A DNA stretch of 27,116 bases from NCBI GenBank assembly GCA_016186245.1, contig JACPLZ010000041.1, positions 1-27,116 of the forward strand. Reading direction: 5' to 3'. The translations under genes and the position numbers were made by a program. Under the pieces are notes generated by a model that was not told the origin of the DNA, did not search any database, and saw only the letters and a program-made list of their open reading frames with translations. Numbering within the stretch: the first letter of the stretch is position 1; every line of letters begins with the position of its first letter. Positions 1-6,695 of the stretch are shown here, one piece after another. This stretch comes from Candidatus Peregrinibacteria bacterium (lineage in GTDB: Bacteria; Patescibacteriota; Gracilibacteria; UBA1369; LOWO2-01-FULL-3).

Positions 1-50
1 ATCACGGTCAAAGTTAGGTGAGGGCGAGCTGAGCCCGAACCGTACATAAA

Positions 51-219
51 ACTGTTATACGCGGGTGAGCCAAAGGCGAAAGCGCAGCGTCCCCAAGTGA
101 GCGAAGCGAACGCAGCGTGTCCGAATCAGAAAATAGTGAGGCTTTCGGGCTTGTGAGCTCCGCGAACAAGTACGCTAAAAGCCCCATCTATTTTCTGAGA
201 GGAAATGGCGTATAACTCC
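51..219. repeat. Long imperfect inverted repeat, possible recombination site
   Basis: The outer arms are GTTATACGC (54-62) and GCGTATAAC (208-216), a perfect 9-bp pair. Inside lie CAGAAAATAG (127-136) with CTATTTTCTG (188-197), GGCTTT (140-145) with AAAGCC (178-183), and CTTGT (150-154) with ACAAG (166-170), so the right half can fold into one nested hairpin. The left half holds two degenerate direct repeats that begin GTGAGC (65 and 97) and end near GCAGCGT. The element sits about 70 bp before a tyrosine recombinase gene. The layout recalls integron attC sites, but the order of the cores (GTT outermost, AAC outermost at the other end) is the reverse of canonical attC. A role as recombinase substrate is inference. 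Confidence 0.6.
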
Positions 220-285
220 TTTCTAGCGGAAATTTTTTAATAAAATTTTAAGAAAATTTAATGATTGGCTGGTAGGGTCGATGGC

Positions 286-1236
286 ATGATAACAAAAAAG
301 AGCAAAATAGACAAGCTGTTAGAGCAGACTAAAGATGTTAGCAAAATAGACAAGCTGTTAGAGCAGACTAAAGATGTTAGCAAAATAGACAAGCTGTTAG
401 GACAAACTAAAAATGTCAGCAAAATAGACAAGCTGTTAGAGCAGACTAAAAATGAGCTTAAATTGAAGAGTTGCCGCCCGAAAACCATAAAATCCTATGT
501 CCGATGCCTAAAGCGGTTTCTGGGCGAAGTAGGGGATAGGTGGGCTGTTATTGATATACCAATTATTAAAAAATTTCTGCTAGAAAGGGATGCTGAGAAG
601 TTATCGTCGTCCTCCTTAAACATTTATTTGTGTGCCATCAAGTTTTTTTACCGCCATGTTATTGGAATGGTCGATGCTATAAATATCCGTTTTATCAGGC
701 GCCGAAAGCGTTTGCCGGTGGTTCTGTCCCATGGAGAAATATTGCGGATTGTTGCCGGTATAAAAAATGTAAAGCATAAACTTATTATTTCTCTGGCTTA
801 TGGAGCAGGTTTGCGTATTTCGGAAGTTGTAAATTTGCAAGTGCAGGATCTGGATTTTGATAGGGAGCTTATTTATGTGCGAAACGGAAAGGGTAGCAAG
901 GATCGGGTGACTATTTTGCCGAAAAAGCTGGAGTCTGATCTCAAATTGTTTATTGAAAAATGCGATATGAATGAGCCTGTTTTTGTCAGCCAGATGGGAG
1001 GGAAATTGACTACTAGAACTTTGGCGAAGGTTTTTGAACAAAGTATTAAAAGGGCTGGTATCGGCAAAACTGCATCATTTCATTCTTTGCGCCACAGCTT
1101 TGCAACCCACATGCTGGAAAATGGCACGGATATCCGTTTTTTGCAGGAATTGCTCGGTCATACCGATATCAAAACAACAGAGCTTTATACGAAAGTAACA
1201 AGTAAAAGTATTCAAAAACTGCAAAGTCCGCTTTGA
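286..1236 (+). CDS. Tyrosine recombinase/integrase (Xer-like) with N-terminal repeats
   Basis: A site-specific DNA recombinase that cuts and rejoins DNA through a tyrosine-DNA intermediate. Numbered from ATG 286 (316 aa), it has an N-terminal repeat tract (about 6-57), a SAM-like core-binding domain (about 58-140) and a catalytic domain (about 145-310). Visible catalytic residues are Arg177 in GAGLRISE, Lys202 in NGKGSKDR, His266/Arg269 in HSLRHSFATH, His292 in LLGHT and Tyr301 in ELYTK. It lacks the extra insertion of integron IntI integrases between the first Arg and the HxxR motif. A TTG at 265 would add seven residues; I prefer ATG 286. The neighbours are a palindromic element upstream and two toxin-antitoxin modules downstream, which fits a mobile island. 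Family assignment is firm; the substrate is unknown. Confidence 0.93.
   Translation: MITKKSKIDKLLEQTKDVSKIDKLLEQTKDVSKIDKLLGQTKNVSKIDKLLEQTKNELKLKSCRPKTIKSYVRCLKRFLGEVGDRWAVIDIPIIKKFLLERDAEKLSSSSLNIYLCAIKFFYRHVIGMVDAINIRFIRRRKRLPVVLSHGEILRIVAGIKNVKHKLIISLAYGAGLRISEVVNLQVQDLDFDRELIYVRNGKGSKDRVTILPKKLESDLKLFIEKCDMNEPVFVSQMGGKLTTRTLAKVFEQSIKRAGIGKTASFHSLRHSFATHMLENGTDIRFLQELLGHTDIKTTELYTKVTSKSIQKLQSPL
301..456 (+). repeat. Four tandem 39-bp in-frame repeats
   Basis: Units are 301-339, 340-378, 379-417 and 418-456. The first two are identical; the third and fourth differ at a few bases. Each unit encodes 13 residues of the form SKIDKLLEQTKDV, so copy number can change without breaking the reading frame of the recombinase. 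Confidence 0.95.
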
Positions 1237-1261
1237 CTTTGTAGCTACGTTTAATTATAAT
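1233..1261 (+). promoter_or_regulatory. Sigma-70-type promoter for the HicA-like module
   Basis: TTGACT (1233-1238) and a perfect TATAAT (1256-1261) are separated by 17 bp. It overlaps the stop codon of the recombinase gene. Transcription would start near 1268, only about 9 nt before the TTG start at 1277, so the message would be nearly leaderless. Confidence 0.65.
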
Positions 1262-1276
1262 GTAACCACAGAATTT

Positions 1277-1522
1277 TTGACAAGCAGGAAAAGATTATTA
1301 GAAAAGTTTTTGCGCAATCCGGCGGTGGTAAGATATGACCAAATCCAGAGATTGTTATTATATTTTGGATTTGAAATGGCGTTATTGCATGGTAGCCATG
1401 TCAAATGGAGGCATAAAGATTTGCAGGAGAAGATTGTTATTCCTGTGCATGATAATGATTGTAAAAGGGTATATAAATTGGCAGTTGCAAAACTTATTAA
1501 AGAAAAATTTTATGAAGATTAA
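1277..1522 (+). CDS. HicA-like (YcfA family) toxin
   Basis: An 81-residue protein resembling HicA mRNA interferases, double-stranded-RNA-binding-fold toxins that cleave mRNA. The recognisable core is LLHGSHVKW (the GSH segment with the family's catalytic His) followed by KIVIPVHDND, matching the usual GSHxxx...PxH layout. The start is TTG 1277, because the first in-frame ATG (1376) would remove the N-terminal helix of the fold, and a strong promoter ends just upstream. It overlaps the next ORF by 11 bp when that begins at 1512, as expected for a co-translated toxin-antitoxin pair. It is somewhat longer than minimal HicA (about 60 aa). Toxicity is inferred from the family. Confidence 0.8.
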   Translation: MTSRKRLLEKFLRNPAVVRYDQIQRLLLYFGFEMALLHGSHVKWRHKDLQEKIVIPVHDNDCKRVYKLAVAKLIKEKFYED

Positions 1523-1829
1523 AATGATACAGGGGTCTATTACCGTGAATAATAAGCAATATCTTTACACCTTAAAGCCTAAGCGTGGTGGGGTTACTTA
1601 TTTTACCTGCAAGGCTGCTGCGATTGCCCAGGATTTTTTAAGCGAAGATATTCCTGCATTATTAGTGGATTTGCCGGAATTGATTTTGGAAGAAAAAGAA
1701 TACCGGAAAAATAATGTGATTCGTTTCAGGGTGACGGAGGAGGATAAAAGAAAGATAGAAAAGAAGGCTGTCCAAAAAGGATTTAACTCTGTCTCAAGTT
1801 ATGTGCGCAGTATTGCTCTCGATGGCTGA
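1512..1829 (+). CDS. Antitoxin with ribbon-helix-helix C-terminus, partner of HicA-like toxin
   Basis: A 105-residue protein (ATG 1512; ATG 1524 is an alternative giving 101 residues and no overlap). The N-terminal part, about 5-60, with VNNKQYLYTL and VDLPELILEEKE, looks like a diverged HicB-type partial RNase H fold. The C-terminal part, about 68-105, contains IRFRVTEEDKRKIEKKA and SVSSYVRSIAL, a ribbon-helix-helix DNA-binding domain of the Arc/CopG kind. The expected role is to neutralise the adjacent toxin and repress the shared promoter. A longer reading from 1335 is only the toxin gene in another frame. It ends 1 bp from the convergent vapC stop. Confidence 0.8.
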   Translation: MKIKMIQGSITVNNKQYLYTLKPKRGGVTYFTCKAAAIAQDFLSEDIPALLVDLPELILEEKEYRKNNVIRFRVTEEDKRKIEKKAVQKGFNSVSSYVRSIALDG

Positions 1830-1830
1830 T

Positions 1831-2205
1831 TTATGATTTTGGAAAATATTTAATCCCAGGCAATCCGCTAAAATCTGAGTCCTGTGTCCATATTGTAGCA
1901 TTGTATTTTTGTCCACAAGCTGCAATCAGGCTGTCGGCCATAGGTAATCTATGGCGAATACTTATGTTTACGGCCAATAGGCTTGTTTCCGTGTCTATGT
2001 CTACAATTTTTCCCTGTGTCATATTCCCAATTTTATCTATCGCTGTTTTTCTATCTGTTTTTTCGAGAATTTTTTTAAATACTTCAAAAATCACTATAGT
2101 GGGAACTATGAGTTTTTTTGTATTGTGGATTGCTTTGCGAAAATTTTTTGCATTTTTTGTGCCGCTAAAGTATTCCAGCCAGGCTGATGAATCTACTATG
2201 TTCAT
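1831..2205 (-). CDS. vapC: VapC-like PIN-domain ribonuclease toxin
   Basis: A 124-residue PIN domain. It begins MNIVDSSAWLEYF, giving the first catalytic Asp at residue 5. It continues with VIFEVFKKI (conserved Glu near 41), LPMADSLIAA (Asp near 91) and TIWTQDSDF (last acidic pair), which together make the Mg-binding quartet of VapC RNases. These toxins cleave tRNA or rRNA. The start overlaps the stop of vapB by four bases (ATGA at 2202-2205), typical of VapBC operons. It is convergent with the preceding antitoxin gene, with almost no space for a terminator. Confidence 0.92.
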   Translation of the reverse strand: MNIVDSSAWLEYFSGTKNAKNFRKAIHNTKKLIVPTIVIFEVFKKILEKTDRKTAIDKIGNMTQGKIVDIDTETSLLAVNISIRHRLPMADSLIAACGQKYNATIWTQDSDFSGLPGIKYFPKS

Positions 2206-2411
2206 AATTCTCTATCTTGTTCTCTTATGATGTCTGTATCTATTCCTTTTAATGATCCCTCCATGTCTTTCAGTGGTCTCATTGGTATGAATTCAATGAT
2301 TGTTCCATATTTAATTACCTGAAGTTTTGTGCCTTTTTTTAATTTCAGGCTTTCACGGATTGGTTTTGGTATTACAACCTGAAATTTTGGTGAAAGTGTC
2401 ACTGTTATCAT
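2202..2411 (-). CDS. vapB: VapB-like AbrB/MazE-family antitoxin
   Basis: A 69-residue protein with a SpoVT/AbrB swapped-hairpin DNA-binding domain at 1-45. MITVTLSPKFQVVIPKPIRE matches the family pattern (strand, KGQ/KFQ turn, IPKxIRE), followed by LKLKKGTKLQV. The C-terminal tail (about 45-69) would bind and inhibit VapC. It has its own promoter, with an inverted repeat over the -10 box that is a likely autorepression operator. Confidence 0.92.
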   Translation of the reverse strand: MITVTLSPKFQVVIPKPIRESLKLKKGTKLQVIKYGTIIEFIPMRPLKDMEGSLKGIDTDIIREQDREL

Positions 2412-2422
2412 ACGATTTTCTT

Positions 2423-2455
2423 ATCGATCTATGTATGGTAAAAGTATATATCGAT
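2423..2455. promoter_or_regulatory. Imperfect inverted repeat, probable VapB operator
   Basis: Two 14-bp arms (2423-2436 and 2442-2455) both carry ATCGAT at their outer ends and match at about 10 of 14 positions. They cover the -10 region of the vapBC promoter. AbrB-type antitoxins commonly repress by binding such repeats; the assignment is inference. Confidence 0.5.
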
Positions 2456-2471
2456 TGATCAGTTTTATCAA
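2443..2471 (-). promoter_or_regulatory. vapBC promoter
   Basis: On the minus strand, TTGATA (2466-2471) and TATACT (2443-2448) are separated by 17 bp. Each box has one mismatch to consensus. The predicted start is about 25 nt before the vapB ATG. Confidence 0.6.
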
Positions 2472-2515
2472 GCCTAAAAGCAATTAAATGGCATGTTCTT
2501 GTTCGGTCATGACTG

Positions 2516-4429
2516 TTATTCCTTTTTCTTCTCATTCACCACTTCCGCTTCTACTGTGTCGTCTTTTTTGTCCTTGTCGTACACCTTTACTCCATCATCG
2601 TTCTGTGGTGCGCTGCCGGCATTTTTGTAGATTTCCGTGCCGATTTTCTGCATCTCATTGCTTAATTCCGTGTAGGCTTTTTCAATTTCGTCTTTTCCTG
2701 CGTCCTTTTTTTTCAGAATTTCTTCCAGTGCTTTTATCTTTTCCTGAACAGGATTTTTGATTGCATCGGATACTTTGTCTCCGGCATCTTTCAAAGCTTT
2801 TTCCGCCTGGAATACCAGTGATTCACCCTTGTTTCTTGTTTCAATCATTTCCTTTTTCTGCTTGTCTTCCTGGGCGTGTTTTTCAGCTTCTTCTTTCATT
2901 TTCTTTATATCGCTGTCAGACATATTTGAGCTGCCTGTGATTGTAATATGATGCTCTTTGCCGGTGCCTTTATCTTTTGCACTGACCTTCAAAATTCCAT
3001 TGCTGTCGATATCAAAACTTACTTCAATCTGCGGGACTCCGCGTGGCGCAGGGGCAATTCCATCAAGGGCAAATTTGCCAAGAGATTTGTTGTCGGCGGC
3101 CATGGAGCGTTCGCCCTGGACTACATGCACTTCAACCGAAGTCTGATTGTCGGCGGCGGTGGAAAATACCTGGGATTTTGCCGTAGGTACTGCGGTGTTG
3201 CGTTCAATAAGCGGCGTGGCAACTCCGCCAAGAGTTTCAATACCGAGTGTCAAAGGCGTAACATCCACCAAAAGAATATCTTTGACGCTGCTATCACCGG
3301 TGATAACGCCGGCCTGGATGGCTGCGCCGACGGCGACTACTTCATCCGGATTTGTGCCCCTGTGCGGATCTTTTCCAAAAATTTCCTTAACTTTTGCCTG
3401 GACTGCCGGGATGCGGGTTGAGCCGCCTACGAGTATTACTTCATTTAAATCGCTTTCGAAAATTTTGGCATCCTGCATGCATTGGCGGCATGGGGCGACG
3501 GTTAGTTCAATGAGGTTTGCGATAAGGTCCTCCAATTTTGAACGTGTAAGTTTGATCTCAAAATTTTTCGGACCGTCTTTTGTAACGGTGATGTAGGGGA
3601 GACTGATTGTTGTTTCGTGCAATGAGGAAAGTTCACATTTGGCTTTTTCCGCCGCTTCCTTGATGCGCTGCAAAGCAAGTTTGTCATCGGAAATGTCGAT
3701 GCCTTCCTTCTTTTTAAATTCTTCAATTATCCACTGCATTACCAGCCGGTCAAAATCATCGCCTCCAAGCTGTGTGTTTCCGTTTGTGGCTTTAACATGA
3801 AAAACGCCTTCTCCAAGCTCCAAAATCGAAATATCAAATGTGCCGCCTCCAAGTTCGAAGACGGCAATTTTTTTATCGGTGGCGGATTGTTTGTCTATGC
3901 CATAAGCCAATGCTGCCGCCGTTGGTTCATTGATAATTCTTTTTACATCCAGTCCGGCGATAGTGCCGGCGTCTTTTGTGGCTTTTCTTTGAGAATCGTT
4001 GAAATATGCGGGGACAGTGATTACCGCCTCTTTAATTGTCGTGCCGAGATACGCTTCGGCGTCTGCCTTTAGTTTTTGTAGAACCATTGCCGAAATTTCC
4101 GCTGGACGTCTCTGCTTGCCATCGAGCATTATTTCCACTTCGCCGTCTTTGCCTTTTACGCATTTGTAAGGGACTTTTTTAATGTCTTCCAGGCACTCGT
4201 TGTATTGTCGTCCGATAAAACGTTTGGCGGAATAAATGGTGTTTTCCGGATTGGTTGTGGCCTGATTTTTGGCGGCGATGCCGACACGGCGCTCGCCGTC
4301 TTTGATGGCAACTACCGACGGGGTGGTGCGGGCGCCCTCGGCGTTGGGAATTACAATTGTTTCGCCGCCTTCCATGACGGATACGCAGGAATTGGTTGTT
4401 CCGAGATCTATTCCAATGATTTTTGACAT
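2516..4429 (-). CDS. dnaK: Chaperone DnaK (Hsp70)
   Basis: A full-length Hsp70 of 637 residues, an ATP-driven chaperone working with GrpE and DnaJ. It has the N-terminal signature IIGIDLGTTNS, Lys69 in YSAKRFIGR, the AYFNDSQRKATKDAG segment, the INEPTAAALAYG segment and ILVGGSTRIPAV. The linker DVTPLTLGIE begins the substrate-binding domain (about 390-500), followed by a helical lid and a Lys/Glu-rich tail. One oddity is that the phosphate-binding motif reads FELGGGTFD, with Glu192 (codon 3854-3856) in place of the nearly invariant Asp. Its own CIRCE-controlled promoter lies just upstream, and it is the last gene of hrcA-grpE-dnaK. No dnaJ is present in the window. Confidence 0.98.
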   Translation of the reverse strand: MSKIIGIDLGTTNSCVSVMEGGETIVIPNAEGARTTPSVVAIKDGERRVGIAAKNQATTNPENTIYSAKRFIGRQYNECLEDIKKVPYKCVKGKDGEVEIMLDGKQRRPAEISAMVLQKLKADAEAYLGTTIKEAVITVPAYFNDSQRKATKDAGTIAGLDVKRIINEPTAAALAYGIDKQSATDKKIAVFELGGGTFDISILELGEGVFHVKATNGNTQLGGDDFDRLVMQWIIEEFKKKEGIDISDDKLALQRIKEAAEKAKCELSSLHETTISLPYITVTKDGPKNFEIKLTRSKLEDLIANLIELTVAPCRQCMQDAKIFESDLNEVILVGGSTRIPAVQAKVKEIFGKDPHRGTNPDEVVAVGAAIQAGVITGDSSVKDILLVDVTPLTLGIETLGGVATPLIERNTAVPTAKSQVFSTAADNQTSVEVHVVQGERSMAADNKSLGKFALDGIAPAPRGVPQIEVSFDIDSNGILKVSAKDKGTGKEHHITITGSSNMSDSDIKKMKEEAEKHAQEDKQKKEMIETRNKGESLVFQAEKALKDAGDKVSDAIKNPVQEKIKALEEILKKKDAGKDEIEKAYTELSNEMQKIGTEIYKNAGSAPQNDDGVKVYDKDKKDDTVEAEVVNEKKKE

Positions 4430-4449
4430 GATTTGTGTGGTTTATGAAA

Positions 4450-4476
4450 TTAGCACTCAAAATTATAGAGTGCTAA
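4450..4476. promoter_or_regulatory. CIRCE operator of dnaK
   Basis: TTAGCACTC (4450-4458) and GAGTGCTAA (4468-4476) are a perfect consensus CIRCE pair with the standard 9-bp spacer. The dnaK -10 box falls in the spacer (4462-4467). HrcA binding here would block RNA polymerase until heat or misfolding releases it. Confidence 0.97.
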
Positions 4477-4490
4477 TCGAATGTGGTCAA
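4462..4490 (-). promoter_or_regulatory. dnaK promoter
   Basis: On the minus strand, TTGACC (4485-4490), a 17-bp spacer and a perfect TATAAT (4462-4467). The leader to the dnaK ATG is about 26 nt. The promoter lies between grpE and dnaK, so dnaK can be transcribed apart from hrcA-grpE. Confidence 0.8.
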
Positions 4491-4506
4491 GGGAAATTTA
4501 ATAATT

Positions 4507-5013
4507 CTAACTTCCAACCTTTACCTTCGCGTGTCTTAATACGCGATCACCGAGCATGTAGCCTTTTTCGAGTTCTTCAATAACTTTGTCTTTTTCGCCG
4601 GGACCCTGGGCGAGGGCTTCGTGGAGATTCGGATTAAAAGTCTGGCCGAGAGATTCTATGGGTTTTACTCCGGCTGCCTGCAGAGTTTGATTTAATTGAT
4701 TGATGCAGATTTCAATTCCCTGAAACCATTCTTTTGCCGTCTCCGGGACATGCTGTCTGGCTCTTTCCAGGTTATCCAGAATCGGCAAAAGTTGACTAAT
4801 CAAAGTGGCATTTGCGAGCATAAACATTGATTGTCTTTCATCTTCATGGCGGCGCTTAAGATTGATGAGATCAGCCATGGTGCGTTTGGCCATTTCAGTC
4901 ATGGCTTCGAGTTCTTTTTTGAGTGTTTCAATCTCTCCGTTAGTCCGGGGAGCGGCTGGTGTCTGCCGTGATTGCTGTGCCTGTTTGGTTTGCGGTTTTT
5001 TTTCTTCCGTCAT
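4507..5013 (-). CDS. grpE: Nucleotide exchange factor GrpE
   Basis: A 168-residue GrpE, the dimeric co-chaperone that releases ADP from DnaK. A polar N-terminal tail (1-25) is followed by a long helix or coiled coil (about 26-85, including LINLKRRHEDER). The C-terminal beta domain carries SLGQTFNPNLHEALAQ and ends GDRVLRHAKVKVG, matching the family pattern of F(D/N)PxxHEA and LRxAxVxV. The start lies 7 bp after the hrcA stop, in one operon. No Shine-Dalgarno is visible. Confidence 0.96.
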   Translation of the reverse strand: MTEEKKPQTKQAQQSRQTPAAPRTNGEIETLKKELEAMTEMAKRTMADLINLKRRHEDERQSMFMLANATLISQLLPILDNLERARQHVPETAKEWFQGIEICINQLNQTLQAAGVKPIESLGQTFNPNLHEALAQGPGEKDKVIEELEKGYMLGDRVLRHAKVKVGS

Positions 5014-5020
5014 AATTCAG

Positions 5021-5734
5021 TTATTTTAGAAGTTTTTTGATTTCTTCGAGAATTGCCAGGTTGTAGGCGTAGTCCATTCGTTTTGGGCCAAGTATTCCCA
5101 CATATCCCGAAAATCCTTCTTTTTTATACCTGCTGACTACGATGGAGCAGCTCTGTGTCTGCGGAAGAATGTTTTCATCGCCGATAAAAACGCGGACGGT
5201 GTCGGTGATATCGAGATTATTCAAAGTATTTATGAAATTGCCGCTGTGTTCAAAAGTTTCAATTACTTCGCTGGCGCGGACTGTATCCTGCGAAAATTCC
5301 GGCTGGCGGAGGATATTGGACATTCCCAGGAAAAAAGTGCGGGGATTGTCCGGAGTGGTGGCGAAACTGACGCAATTTGAGGCGCGTGCAAGGATATTGA
5401 CGGCATCGTAAAGCTGTTCGCGGACTTTTTCCGCTTTGTATTCACTGCGAATAATATCCAGGGTTTTTATGGCTTGAGCCTTGGCTTTTTTATGGTCGAT
5501 CATTTCATCCACGTATAGGCGGTAACCTTTGTCTGTCGGCACACGGCCGGCTGATGTATGCGGTTGGTAAATGTATCCCGAATGTTCCAGGGAGAGCATG
5601 TCGTTTCTGATAGTTGCCGGGGATACGGTAAAGCGGTAGCTGATCAGGATAGTGTGTGAGCCTACCGGTTCAGCGGTTTCCACAAAGTGTTTGATGATTG
5701 CCCGGAGCACCTGTTTTTTACGTTCTTCGGACAT
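5021..5734 (-). CDS. hrcA: Heat-inducible transcription repressor HrcA (compact form)
   Basis: Repressor of the heat-shock chaperones that binds CIRCE. The N-terminal winged helix (about 1-75) has PVGSHTIL, VSPATIRNDMLSLEHSGYI and HTSAGRVPTDKGYRLYVD, all family hallmarks. At 237 residues it is about 100 shorter than typical HrcA (around 340). The C-terminal part ends GYVGILGPKRMDYAYNLAIL as usual, so the shortening is internal and most likely reflects loss of the inserted dimerisation subdomain (inference). It is first in the hrcA-grpE operon with its own CIRCE, giving autoregulation. Confidence 0.95.
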   Translation of the reverse strand: MSEERKKQVLRAIIKHFVETAEPVGSHTILISYRFTVSPATIRNDMLSLEHSGYIYQPHTSAGRVPTDKGYRLYVDEMIDHKKAKAQAIKTLDIIRSEYKAEKVREQLYDAVNILARASNCVSFATTPDNPRTFFLGMSNILRQPEFSQDTVRASEVIETFEHSGNFINTLNNLDITDTVRVFIGDENILPQTQSCSIVVSRYKKEGFSGYVGILGPKRMDYAYNLAILEEIKKLLK

Positions 5735-5745
5735 GGCTGATTACT

Positions 5746-5772
5746 TTAGCACTTGGGATTATATAGTGCTAA
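5746..5772. promoter_or_regulatory. CIRCE operator of hrcA
   Basis: TTAGCACTT (5746-5754) and TAGTGCTAA (5764-5772) with a 9-bp spacer: consensus except for the innermost base of each arm. It covers the -10 box of the hrcA promoter and lies 11 bp before the ATG. Confidence 0.93.
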
Positions 5773-5786
5773 GGCGATTGGGGCAA
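5758..5786 (-). promoter_or_regulatory. hrcA-grpE promoter
   Basis: On the minus strand, TTGCCC (5781-5786), a 17-bp spacer and a perfect TATAAT (5758-5763) inside the CIRCE. The architecture is the same as at dnaK. The expected leader is about 17 nt. Confidence 0.65.
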
Positions 5787-5791
5787 ATTTG

Positions 5792-6623
5792 CTAGCGGTT
5801 TTTTTCTCCCAAAAATTTTACCAGGTCTACGATTCTTGCGCTGTAGCCCCATTCGTTATCGTACCAGGCGAGGACTTTTACCAGATTTCCATCGATGACT
5901 TCTGTCAGTCGGGGTTGGAATTCTGATGGCCAGGCCGTTGAGTTTCCCTTCGAGTTCCGGCATGACCAGTCCGATTGCTTTGGCGGCGCCGGTTGTAGTC
6001 GGGATCATTGATAGTCCTGCAGCGCGGGCTCTGCGCAAATCTTTGTGAGGGAGATCGAGAATCTGCTGATCGTTTGTATAGGAGTGAATTGTGGTCATCA
6101 ATCCTTTAACGATTCCAAAATTTTCATGAAGTACTTTTGCCACCGGCGCCAGACAATTTGTCGTGCATGAAGCATTGGAAATAATGTGATGATCGGCCGG
6201 TTTGTATGTTTTTTCATTTACTCCGAGGACGATTGTAATGTCTATTTTATCTTTTGCCGGAGCGGTAATTATTACTTTGCGCGCGCCGGCTTTGAGATGC
6301 TTTTCTGCGCCTTCGCGATTTGTAAAAACGCCTGTTGCTTCGATGATCACATCAACTCCCAATTTTTTCCATGGCAATTTTTCCGGATCCCGTTCGCTTA
6401 ACACCGTATATTCTTTTCCGTCAACTATTATGTTTTTCCCTTTTGCGTAAACTTCTTCATCCAATGTTCCATAATTTGAGTCGTATTTTAAAAGGTGTGC
6501 GATTGTTTCCGCATTGCCAAGGTCATTGATGGCAACTATATCAAAATATTTCTTGAGAAGATTTATGCGGAAAATCTGGCGGCCGATTCTGCCAAAGCCG
6601 TTGATGGCTGCTTTAAGTTTCAT
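5792..6623 (-). pseudogene. gap: Glyceraldehyde-3-phosphate dehydrogenase, broken by internal deletion
   Basis: The open frame (255 codons, 5856-6623) starts as a normal NAD-type GAPDH: INGFGRIGRQIFR, AINDLGN with the Asp that favours NAD, and the catalytic SNASCTTNC. It runs normally to LAIRIPTPT, then reads an unrelated tail ending at 5856. Another frame on the same strand resumes with the true GAPDH C-terminus (VIDGNLVKVLAWYDNEWGYS and onward) to a stop at 5792-5794. Comparison with the intact paralogue at 13332 shows about 60 residues missing, so roughly 180 bp were deleted and the frame shifted. The join, ccgactgacag, allows a short ACTG or CTG microhomology. A single-base sequencing error cannot explain it. 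Loss of the catalytic-domain core should abolish activity. Confidence 0.9.
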
Positions 6624-6646
6624 ATTAATTAAGTTATTTTGGTGGC

Positions 6647-6676
6647 AGTATATATTCTTTTGACTCTATTATTCAA
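6647..6676 (-). promoter_or_regulatory. Candidate promoter of the broken GAPDH gene
   Basis: On the minus strand, TTGAAT (6671-6676), an 18-bp spacer and TATACT (6647-6652). It overlaps the divergent tsaC promoter, so the two may compete. Confidence 0.4.
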
Positions 6677-6689
6677 CCGGTGCTAGGTT
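6660..6689 (+). promoter_or_regulatory. tsaC promoter, probably leaderless
   Basis: TTGACT (6660-6665) and an extended -10, TGCTAGGTT (6681-6689), with 18 bp between the boxes. The -10 ends 6 bp before the tsaC ATG, so the transcript would begin at or next to the start codon. Confidence 0.45.
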
Positions 6690-6695
6690 TTTGTC

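Noticed and set aside
51..219. Canonical integron attC site and IntI integrase
   Set aside because: The GTT and AAC cores are in the wrong order, and the recombinase lacks the IntI-specific insertion.
301..456. CRISPR-like repeats
   Set aside because: The repeats are directly adjacent with no spacers and keep one reading frame, so they are coding tandem repeats.
1335..1511. Longer N-terminus for the RHH antitoxin
   Set aside because: This part is the HicA-like gene read in another frame; the conserved protein starts at 1512 or 1524.
5856..6623. A genuine short 255-aa GAPDH
   Set aside because: The tail after LAIRIPTPT is out of frame, and the true C-terminus follows in another frame; about 60 core residues are missing.
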